Source of the DNA: Alphaproteobacteria bacterium
Lineage (GTDB): Bacteria > Pseudomonadota > Alphaproteobacteria > ATCC43930 > CGMCC-115725
Direction: 5' to 3'
DNA length: 8,277 bases
Assembly: GCA_005884825.1 (NCBI GenBank)
Contig: VAZT01000258.1
Location: 1-8,277 of the forward strand
The translations under genes were made by a program, and so were the position numbers. Below the pieces are notes generated by a model that saw only the letters and a list, made by a program, of their open reading frames with translations, made no database searches and was not told where the DNA came from. Shown here piece after piece: positions 1 to 6,202 of the stretch; the first letter of the stretch is position 1; the number at the start of each line of letters is the position of its first letter.

Positions 1-271
1 ATGAACAAGCGCGAGTCTGGGTGAGCGACTTCCTCGGGCGGCGGCATCGTCTTCCGAGCTCGATGGAATTTGGCCAGGCCGCCGTGGGGTGGCTGCAATG
101 ATGCTCCCATGCCGCGTCGAGGATCGCCGATTCCTGGCGCACCTGCTCGAGACCGATCGAGCAACTGCGCCAGCAGGTTTCTCGCACCCGGTTTTTGGTC
201 AATTTCCGCGCCCGAAATACCGCGGGGTTGCCTAGAAATTGTGCAATATCGCAAAGCCGGCGGGCGAACAT
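1..271 (-). CDS. possible partial ORF running off the left edge, unknown
   Basis: I do not recognise this. An ATG at 271-269, directly preceded by an in-frame TAG, opens a frame with no stop for 90 codons to the window edge. The inner part (about codons 41-66, containing QVRQESAILDAAW) has the G/C-rich third positions expected of a gene here, but the first 25 codons do not. The product would be rich in Arg, Cys and Trp, which is not typical. There is no Shine-Dalgarno sequence before the ATG. In DNA this GC-rich a chance open frame of this length is common. It could be the start of a real gene, a decayed remnant, or nothing. Confidence 0.18.
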   Translation of the reverse strand, partial: MFARRLCDIAQFLGNPAVFRARKLTKNRVRETCWRSCSIGLEQVRQESAILDAAWEHHCSHPTAAWPNSIELGRRCRRPRKSLTQTRACS

Positions 272-465
272 TGACTAACGCGGCAATTCGGGGAAATACG
301 GGAATAGGCGGATCGGCGCACAACTAACCGGTTTGCCACGCAAGCCGTCGCATCATCCTGCCGGTGGTATGGCGCTTGCTAGCCAAAAGAGGGCAGGGGG
401 AAGCACAACAGATCGATAGGAGAAGCGCAGGGTCGGGTCTTCTGACCAGCGGTAAGTCGGGGTTC

Positions 466-471
466 GAAAGG
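466..471 (+). promoter_or_regulatory. ribosome binding site of the porin gene
   Basis: GAAAGG lies eight bases before the ATG at 480. It is a purine-rich Shine-Dalgarno sequence at good spacing and supports that start. Confidence 0.6.
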
Positions 472-479
472 CTTTTGAT

Positions 480-1736
480 ATGAAGAACACCAACAATGGC
501 ATCGTTGCGATTACCGCCTTCGCTTCGGCGCTGTTTGGCTGTCTCCTCGGCTCGGCATGGGCCGAGGAGAACGCCGCGCAGCCCGCTGCAGGCGAAAAGC
601 CGGCGGCACCGACGGCGCTGACGACGCCGCCTCTGACCGGGCCACTCGCCGGCAATCCAAATCCGATCAACTTCGAGGCCGGCCCGCTCGGTCCGGTTTA
701 TTTGACCGGGATCGTCAGCGGTCTCGCGCTCTGGCAAAACAACCCGTTTCCCGGAGACCAGCGCTCGTGGGGAAGCCTGAGCAATGGCCAATTTATCTTT
801 CAAAAGACCGATGGGTTTTTGCAGTATTACGTGCAGGCGGGAGCCTATACGATACCGGCCCTCGGCACGCCTTATTTCAATACTCCGAAGGCCACCGGCG
901 ACTTCTTCTCTGCCTTGCCGCTCGCGAGCCTGAAGCTCGCGCCGACAGAGGCTCTGTCGATCCAGGGCGGCAAGTTGCCAACCTTGATCGGTGCTGAATA
1001 CACGTTCACGTTTCAGAACATGAACATCGAGCGCGGCCTCTTGTGGAACCAGGAACCAGCGATCAGCCGCGGCGCCCAGCTCAACTACACTGCGGACCCC
1101 CTCGCCTTTTCGTTCTCATGGAATGACGGATTTTACTCGAATCGGTTTACGTGGTTTACAGGGTCGCTGGCCTACACTCTCGACAAAGAGAACACCTTCA
1201 CGATCGCTGCCGGCGGCAACTATGCGCACTCCACTAAAGTAACGACTACGACTCCTTTCTTTTTAACGACAGCCACGCCTTTGTTTCAGAACAACGAAAC
1301 GATTTTGAACGTCATCTACACCTACAATTCCGCACCATGGACGATCACGCCCTATTTCCAGTACACGAATGTGCCAGGGAATTCATCGCCGCCGCTCAAC
1401 ACCTTTTCTTCGGCATCGACCTATGGCGGGGCGATACTGGTGAATTACTCTTTTCCCGACGACTCGCCGTTGCCGGGCTTCAGTCTGCCGGTTCGGTTCG
1501 AGTATATCTCGAGTACCGGCAGCATCGCGAATGGCGCACCCAACCTCATCTATGGTCCCGGCAGCAGCGCGTGGTCGGTCACCGTGACCCCGACATACCA
1601 GTACGGGATCTACTTCGCGCGCGCCGAGTTCTCGCATGTCGGCACTAACAGCACGACACCCGGACTGGCATTCGGCCGAGACGGGATGAACACGACGCAG
1701 ACGCGCTTTCTGTTCGAAACCGGCGTTCTGTTCTGA
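480..1736 (+). CDS. outer-membrane beta-barrel porin, BBP2/OmpL-like
   Basis: A 418-residue secreted protein predicted to form a beta-barrel channel in the outer membrane. Residues 1-28 are a classic Sec signal peptide: a short polar start, a hydrophobic core (about 8-24), then AWA before EE, giving cleavage after residue 28. A Pro/Ala-rich linker (about 30-60) follows. The rest is alternating aromatic and polar residues typical of amphipathic strands, for example FQNMNIERGLLWNQEP and FSFSWNDGFYSNRF, and the protein ends in Phe, the usual barrel-assembly signal. The segment around PTLIGAEYTFTFQNMN followed by Gly/Asn-rich strands resembles the BBP2 family, which is an assignment from memory of family style. 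The substrate cannot be told. The start is supported by GAAAGG eight bases upstream. The gene stands alone: it converges with the LPS operon, whose inferred stop is 19 bases away. Its third positions are less uniformly G/C than those of the operon genes, and it has Thr/Asn/Phe-rich stretches, normal for porins. Confidence 0.85.
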   Translation: MKNTNNGIVAITAFASALFGCLLGSAWAEENAAQPAAGEKPAAPTALTTPPLTGPLAGNPNPINFEAGPLGPVYLTGIVSGLALWQNNPFPGDQRSWGSLSNGQFIFQKTDGFLQYYVQAGAYTIPALGTPYFNTPKATGDFFSALPLASLKLAPTEALSIQGGKLPTLIGAEYTFTFQNMNIERGLLWNQEPAISRGAQLNYTADPLAFSFSWNDGFYSNRFTWFTGSLAYTLDKENTFTIAAGGNYAHSTKVTTTTPFFLTTATPLFQNNETILNVIYTYNSAPWTITPYFQYTNVPGNSSPPLNTFSSASTYGGAILVNYSFPDDSPLPGFSLPVRFEYISSTGSIANGAPNLIYGPGSSAWSVTVTPTYQYGIYFARAEFSHVGTNSTTPGLAFGRDGMNTTQTRFLFETGVLF

Positions 1737-1755
1737 GCCGGCAAGCGCGACCGAG

Positions 1756-1971
1756 TCACGCGCAATCGGCTAACGCGGCCATCGTGTCCTGCGGTGATGG
1801 GGCGCGCTCGATATGGCGGCGATGCCACAGGGCGTAGAATAGCAAGTTCCAGGCGGCGCGGGCGGTCCGCCTGCCGGCGGGGGCGGCGAACAGGCGCTCG
1901 ACCGCATCGGGGCGGCAGATTTCGCGCACCGCGCTTGAACGGGCGACAAGGGGACCGAGGTCGGCGCCAGC
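1756..1971 (-). pseudogene. out-of-frame C-terminal remnant of asnB
   Basis: Translated in the frame that ends at the TGA 1758-1756, this segment gives 71 residues with typical AsnB C-terminal features: ADLGPLVARS, then EICRPDAVERLF, then WNLLFYALWHRRHIE, ending MAALADCA. It differs in frame from the body of asnB, which reads well down to Trp494 at 1969-1967. This places the break at about 1961-1972 and gives an inferred original stop 19 bases from the convergent porin stop, a tidier arrangement than the 127-base overlap with the porin gene that the literal frame would need. The family match is from memory and no alignment was run. Confidence 0.75.
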
Positions 1972-3448
1972 GGCGCAACAGCCATTTGCCGAACCCGCGC
2001 CTGACCTTGAGCTCGTCGGGCAGGCGAAAGACGAGCGCCGCCAGCTCGGTATCGAGATAGGGGGTGCGGCCTTCGGTGCTGTGCGCCATCAGGCAACGAT
2101 CCAGCTTGATCAGCAGATCGTTCGGCAGCCAATCGGCGCAGTCGACCGCTTGCGCGACCTGCAACGGCGTTCGACGTTGGCCGCTGTTGCGGATCTCGGC
2201 AGCGGCGATGCCGTCGCGCCAGCCGGCGATCTCGCTTCGCAAGATCCCGAGCCCGTCGAGGACGCCGCGCGCCCGCGGCGCCCGCCCGCCCGCCCACCAT
2301 GGGCGCATCGCGCTGCGATAGCGGCCGTACCCGGCGAAAAGCTCATCACCGCCCTCGCCCGTGAGAATCACTTTGAGGCCGGCTTCATGCGCGGCGCGAG
2401 CAAGAGCCCAGGTCGGCAGGATTGCATAATCGGCGGCCGGGTCGTCGACCGCCGAAACGATTTCGGGGAGCAGCTTCCAGAAATCGGCTTCATCAAACAC
2501 GAGCTCGACATGCTCGGCCCCGACCGAAGCAGCGGCGGCGCGCGCGGCCGGGCGCTCGTCCGCGACCTCGGTCGCGGCGAAGCCGATCGTGAACGCCTTC
2601 ACGGGCCGCTCGGCAAGCCGCGCCATCATCATGAGCACCCCGGTCGAATCAATGCCGCCCGAGAGAAATACACCGAACGGCACGTCCGAGCGCTGGTGCA
2701 GGCGAACGCTTTCCAAAAGAGCGGCATCCAATCGGGCAATCGCCTCCGCCTCACCGAATTGCAAAGGCCCGCCCTCGGGCAGCGCCGCGCAGCGCCGGCG
2801 CTCGACGATGCGCCCGCGGCGCACCACCACCATCTCTCCGGGAAGCACTCGATTGATCCCGGCGAAGATCGTCTCACGGCCGGTGGTAAACTGCATCTGC
2901 AGCAGCTCGTTGCGCGCCGAGCGGACGAGCTGCGGGGCGACGATGCCGGCCTCGATCAACGCACCCGGCTCCGAGGCGAACGCAAAGCCGCGCGGCGTTT
3001 CGGCGTAATAGAGCGGCTTGATGCCGAACGGATCGCGGGCGAGGATCAGCTGGCCGGCGGACGGGTCGTGCAGCGCAATCGCGTACATGCCGCGTAGGTG
3101 CGCGGCGAAGTCGAACCCGTATTGCCGATAAAGATGCAGCGGCAGCTCGCAATCCGACTGCGTCGACAAAGCCGCCGAGCGGGCGCTGCCGAGGCCGGAG
3201 CGCAGTTCGAGGTAGTTGTAGATTTCGCCGTTGGCGATCAGCGCCGCGCCACCCGGTTCGTAGAGAGGCTGGTCGCCGGTCGCGAGATCGATGATGGCGA
3301 GCCGGGTCTGCACCATCCCGACGTCGCCCGATCGGTATCGGCCCTCGCCATCGGGACCCCGGTGGCGCAAGGCGTCCGCCATTGCGCGCAGCGGTGCCGG
3401 CGGCGGGGCCGCGCCGTCATATGTCATCAGCCCGGCGATCCCGCACAT
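1756..3448 (-). CDS. asnB: asparagine synthetase (glutamine-hydrolysing) AsnB-like, C-terminus broken by deletion and frameshift
   Basis: Class II glutamine amidotransferase fused to an ATP-dependent synthetase: glutamine ammonia is passed to an adenylated carboxylate (aspartate, or a sugar acid in some LPS clusters). The ATG at 3448 is fixed by chemistry, because the next residue is the nucleophile Cys2 (MCGIAG). Glutaminase motifs: RHRGPDG 28-34, RLAIIDL 49-55, NGEIYNY 73-79, SD 98-99, and a DPFGIKPLYY segment. Synthetase motifs: SGGIDS pyrophosphate loop 263-268, GEGGDELF 364-371, then EGRTPYLD and GKWLLRRW. After Trp494 (codon 1969-1967) homology stops: the literal frame runs on through Arg/Pro-rich noise to a stop at 1612-1610, overlapping the porin gene. 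The proper C-terminus lies in another frame, from about 1971 to a TGA at 1758-1756. The usual segment between the two, with the K-x-GF-x-x-P motif, is absent. It is the last operon gene, with start and upstream stop sharing one base (TGATG). It is probably inactive, unless the break is a sequence or assembly error. Confidence 0.85.
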
Positions 3449-4365
3449 CAGCGCGTCATTTGATCGAAAAAACTGCGGTAGCCGGCGACGACGATCGGTT
3501 CGGTGAACTCGGCTTCGTAGGCCCGCCGGCCTGCTTTGCCGAGTCTCGCACGCAGAGCGGGATCCGCGCACACGCGCTCGATCGCATCGGCGAGCGCTTG
3601 CGGACCGCCGCCGCGGCTGCCGGGGAGCGGCACCAGGATCCCGCTTTCGCCATCCCGGATCAGACCGGCCGGCCCGTCGCTCGCCGTGGCGACGACCGGC
3701 AATCCGGCAGACCAGGCCTCGATCACGACATTGCCGAGCGGCTCGTGCAGCGACGGGCAGACGAGGAGATCGGCCGCCGCCAACAAGCGCGGCACATCCT
3801 CGCGCCAGCCGAGGAAGCGGACCCGGCCGATGATCCCCAGCCGGGTCGCGAGGCGCTCGAGGCGCGGCCGCAGCGGGCCGTCCCCGGCGATCCACAAGGT
3901 GACCTCCCGGGTTGCGGCGAGAGCCTCGAGCAACAGGTCGAACCCCTTGTTTGGGTGAAGCCGGCCAACGGCCAACGCCAATGGCGCCCGCTCCCCCGGC
4001 GCGACGTTGCCCGCCGCGGCCGCCGCGTCGGGAACAAAATTCGGCAGGTGGGTGATCCGTTCGCGCGGCCAGCCTTTGGCAATCGCATAATCGACAATGG
4101 CGCGGGTGTTTCCTATCAGATGGCGCCAGGCGGCGATCTCGCGCCCGAAGGCAAGGCGGGTGGCCACGTCAAAAATGCCGCCGAAGGCGAGCTCGCCGAC
4201 CCCGACCCCGGCGGCGCGCAGGTCTTTCGCTCGCCGGGAGTGCCGGCGGATCAGCACCCGTTGCGGCTCTCCGGCGCGCTGCAGCGCCGCGGCGAGCCGG
4301 GTGAAAAAAATCTCCGCTCCGCCATGCGCCGCCCCGGCGATCGCCTGCAGCACCCGCCGGGTCAT
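3448..4365 (-). CDS. family 4 glycosyltransferase, apparently missing part of its N-terminal domain
   Basis: A GT-B fold retaining glycosyltransferase of 305 residues, expected to transfer a sugar from a nucleotide sugar onto an LPS or other surface glycan in the cytoplasm. Visible features: Rossmann start MTRRVLQAIAGAAHGGAE (Gly-Gly-Ala-Glu at 15-18), HLIGNT 82-87, PNFVP 108-112, the nucleotide-sugar domain opening with AVGRLHPNKGFD from 132, AGDGPL 160-165, and the EX7E pair E208/E216 in HEPLGNVVIE. The ATG at 4365 overlaps the upstream stop as ATGA, and GT4 homology starts there. Oddity: EIAAW runs straight into RHLIGNT at residues 80-82, while relatives I recall carry about 35-40 residues between these (a VVLTWMNRA-type strand and a GGYYDLKYYR-type segment). 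The frame is kept. If real, the acceptor side is damaged. Relatives are usually around 340 residues, also from memory. Confidence 0.85.
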   Translation of the reverse strand: MTRRVLQAIAGAAHGGAEIFFTRLAAALQRAGEPQRVLIRRHSRRAKDLRAAGVGVGELAFGGIFDVATRLAFGREIAAWRHLIGNTRAIVDYAIAKGWPRERITHLPNFVPDAAAAAGNVAPGERAPLALAVGRLHPNKGFDLLLEALAATREVTLWIAGDGPLRPRLERLATRLGIIGRVRFLGWREDVPRLLAAADLLVCPSLHEPLGNVVIEAWSAGLPVVATASDGPAGLIRDGESGILVPLPGSRGGGPQALADAIERVCADPALRARLGKAGRRAYEAEFTEPIVVAGYRSFFDQMTR

Positions 4366-5387
4366 CTCATCAGCGCTTCGAACCTGCCTGCGACGGCGTC
4401 CCAGCTCCATCCGCCCTGTTTTGCAAGAGCGGCAAGGTGCCATTGCCGCCACAACGCGTCCTCGCGCAGCGCCGCTATCGCCGCCGTCGCAAATGCATCG
4501 TCATCCTCGGCTACACGACCCGTGATGCCGTCGATGATACGTTCCGGCGCAGAACCCAGGGGCTGCGCGATCGCCGGCACGCCCATTGCCTGCGCCTCGG
4601 CGAGCGCGAGACAGAATGTCTCCCCGGGGTCGCCGCGGTAGAGCATGACCCTGGCGCCGGACAGCGCTGCAGCCAACTCCGCGCGGCCGACCGGCTCGAA
4701 CCGGCGTATCCGGTGAGCGGCGAGGCTGCCGGCCCGCGCCATAACCTGGTCCATCCGCGGCGCTCGGGTCAAGCCGTAGACCCGCTCTCCGGCATAGATG
4801 TGCAATTCCGCCTCCGGCACGGCCGGCGCGATACGCGCAACCCACAGATCGAGGAGCCAATCGAGCCCGCGCAGCGGGTTCGACGTAAAAATTGCCCGCG
4901 GCGGTGGCGGCTCGCGTGGCGCTGCCGCGCGGAAGCGGTCGAGCACGCCATAGGGTATGGTCTCGCGCCCGCCGCAAGGCAGCCAGTCCGGCGCCGTTGT
5001 CGCGTGGTAAGCTCCGCTCGTAATCAGGATCGGGCGGTACCGGGCGAGCCGCCACAGATTGCGCGGCTTTTTCAGATAACCTGCGGGATTGTGCAGCCAG
5101 AACAGCCGCCGCCTGGCTTCTCGAACGAGGCCGATGACGCGGTGCCCTCGATTGCCGATGTAAAGATCACATTTCGACGGTATTCCGTCCGAAAGCGGCG
5201 CCCAGTGCACACCCTTGTGGCAGAGTGGGGCCCGGCAGCGGTTGCGGACCGTGACCCGATGCCCGCGCCGCGCCAAGGCTTCGGCGAGCGCGGCGAACGC
5301 CGTCTCCGCCCCGCCGAGCGGCCCCCGCTCCGCCGTCGCCCCATCAAAGGCGATCCCGTCATCGGCCATCACCACCTCAGCCATCAT
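4362..5387 (-). CDS. family 4 glycosyltransferase
   Basis: A 341-residue GT-B glycosyltransferase that looks complete. The N-terminal domain has DGATAERGPLGGAET (GGAET 25-29), HRVTVRNRC, and LYIGNRGHRVIGL (75-87). The linker has LITSGAYH and IPYGVLDRF. The C-terminal domain has AIFTSNPLRGLDWLLDLW (165-182) and the EX7E motif E256/E264 in GDPGETFCLALAEAQ, followed by MGVPAIAQPLGS. It likely adds one sugar in LPS core or O-chain assembly; donor and acceptor are unknown. The gene begins ATGATG. The first ATG (5387) overlaps the previous stop as ATGA but lies only three bases after GGAG (5394-5391). The second ATG (5384) is six bases after it and may be the better start, giving 340 residues. Both lie in the arm of a REP-like palindrome. 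Its end overlaps the next gene by four bases. Confidence 0.88.
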   Translation of the reverse strand: MMAEVVMADDGIAFDGATAERGPLGGAETAFAALAEALARRGHRVTVRNRCRAPLCHKGVHWAPLSDGIPSKCDLYIGNRGHRVIGLVREARRRLFWLHNPAGYLKKPRNLWRLARYRPILITSGAYHATTAPDWLPCGGRETIPYGVLDRFRAAAPREPPPPRAIFTSNPLRGLDWLLDLWVARIAPAVPEAELHIYAGERVYGLTRAPRMDQVMARAGSLAAHRIRRFEPVGRAELAAALSGARVMLYRGDPGETFCLALAEAQAMGVPAIAQPLGSAPERIIDGITGRVAEDDDAFATAAIAALREDALWRQWHLAALAKQGGWSWDAVAGRFEALMR

Positions 5388-5443
5388 CCGCTCCGACCGG
5401 CTCCCTCTCCCCGCACGCGCGGAGAGGGTCCGGATGAGGGGGC
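5384..5443. repeat. REP-like palindromic element at a gene junction
   Basis: Inner arms CCCTCTCC (5403-5410) and GGAGAGGG (5421-5428) are perfect complements around a ten-base centre. Outer arms TCATCCG (5384-5390) and CGGATGA (5431-5437) are also perfect. The motif CCTCTCCCCGC...GGAGAGGG next to GGATGAGGG is the kind of short palindromic repeat found dispersed in many alphaproteobacterial genomes, as I remember it. Here it encodes the last part of the family 2 transferase, its TGA stop, and the ATG start plus GGAG of the next gene. In the operon mRNA it could fold into a hairpin that includes the start codon. Only one copy is in the window. Confidence 0.7.
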
Positions 5444-6202
5444 GTCCGGGGGATCGAGCCGGGCCTTGAGATAGGAGAGGATCGGGTACAGCCCGGCGCA
5501 GAGCGCGATGAGAAAACCGTAGGGGCCCTCGCGGTAGCCTTTCCGGACGACGTAGCATTTCCAGAAGCGCGAGACGATGCGGCGCAAGTTTCGGCTGTAA
5601 TTGCCGATATCACCGCTTTCCCGGAGATCCTGCGCCCGGGCGGTCGTGTAGCGGTCGAGGCGCCGCAGCATGTCGGAAACGTCGCGGTCAACATAATGGA
5701 CGAGCCGCGATGCGAGCGTCTCACCCTGCTGTCCCGATAACGAAACCGTCGGGTGCACCCGCTGATCGCCCCACCGCTTGACGCCCTTGCGATAGAGCGC
5801 GGCGTGAGCCGACCGCCCGAAGGAAGCGCCCCATCCCCAGCGCACGCGCCGCGCTCCGATGTAGTTGTCGACCGGGATGAGGTGCCACGCGGCGGAGGAG
5901 GTTCGGACCACGCGCCGGATTTCGGCGGCGAGGTCCGGCGTCACCCGCTCGTCGGCGTCGACTTCGAGGATCCATTCGCCGCGGCACGCATCGATCCCGG
6001 CGTGCCGCCGCGGCCCCTCGCGCTGCCACGCGCCTTCGACGAGGCGCTCGGTGAAGCCGAGCGCGATCTCCCGCGAGCGGTCGCCGCAGCGGTCGAGCAC
6101 GACGACCGTCTCGTCTGCAAAACCCAGGCAGGCGAGGCAATCGGCGAGCTGGCGTTCTTCGTCGTGAGCCACGACCAACGCGGAAAGCCGGGGCTCGCTC
6201 AC
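5384..6202 (-). CDS. family 2 glycosyltransferase, LPS type, with a repeat-derived C-terminal tail
   Basis: A 272-residue inverting GT-A glycosyltransferase resembling the WaaE/KdtX-like LPS group. Motifs: LSALVVAHDEERQLADCL (6-23), VVVLDRCGDRS (33-43) in the position of the usual D-S-GS-x-D, REGPRRHAG (61-69), and EVDADERV (80-87) carrying the metal-binding DxD. The C-terminal part has an Arg-rich segment (LRRLDRYTTARAQDL, then NYSRNLRRIVSRF) and a hydrophobic stretch FLIALCAGLYPILSYLKA, likely membrane-associated. The start is a GTG at 6202 that overlaps the upstream stop as GTGA; homology begins within ten residues of it, and there is no ATG nearby. The last 19 residues (254-272, APSSGPSPRVRGEG and on) do not belong to the family: they are encoded by a palindromic REP-like repeat that also supplies the stop. 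Confidence 0.87.
   Translation of the reverse strand: MSEPRLSALVVAHDEERQLADCLACLGFADETVVVLDRCGDRSREIALGFTERLVEGAWQREGPRRHAGIDACRGEWILEVDADERVTPDLAAEIRRVVRTSSAAWHLIPVDNYIGARRVRWGWGASFGRSAHAALYRKGVKRWGDQRVHPTVSLSGQQGETLASRLVHYVDRDVSDMLRRLDRYTTARAQDLRESGDIGNYSRNLRRIVSRFWKCYVVRKGYREGPYGFLIALCAGLYPILSYLKARLDPPDAPSSGPSPRVRGEGAGRSG

Larger units (their letters stand above)
1..479. other. upstream region of the porin gene, no firm gene
   Basis: This stretch has no gene I can support on either strand apart from the weak minus-strand frame at 1-271. Bases 200-320 are more AT-rich than the rest of the window and are a plausible promoter zone for the porin gene. A TTGACT hexamer at 271-276 resembles a -35 box, but no good -10 box lies 16-18 bases further on, so I do not call a promoter. 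Bases 330-479 would be the 5' leader of the porin mRNA. I see no tRNA, riboswitch or strong hairpin. Confidence 0.5.

Noticed and set aside
271..306. TTGACT as a -35 box of a porin promoter
   Set aside because: No hexamer resembling TATAAT lies at 16-18 bases; the best is AAATAC with two matches.
70..327. Plus-strand 85-codon frame before the porin gene
   Set aside because: It has a TTG start, no Shine-Dalgarno sequence, irregular third-position use and no family resemblance.
324..803. Minus-strand frames overlapping the porin start
   Set aside because: They oppose a clear signal peptide and barrel gene on the plus strand, and their composition is noise.
1737..1755. Bidirectional terminator between the porin gene and asnB
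   Set aside because: The 19 bases have no inverted repeat long enough for a stable stem and no T-run.
2081..3097. Long plus-strand frame of 338 codons opposite asnB
   Set aside because: It lies wholly antisense to a gene with unmistakable motifs, is Arg/Ala/Gly-rich and matches no family. Long antisense frames are common in GC-rich coding DNA.
1610..3895. A 761-codon minus-strand frame containing asnB
   Set aside because: Its N-terminal 149 residues are a shadow of the glycosyltransferase gene, and class II amidotransferases must start with Met-Cys, which fixes the start at 3448. Its last 118 residues are frameshifted noise and overlap the porin gene.
3382..5474. Plus-strand frames of 419 and 345 codons opposite the two family 4 glycosyltransferases
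   Set aside because: They are antisense shadows with low-complexity Arg/Pro/Ala composition and no recognisable motif.
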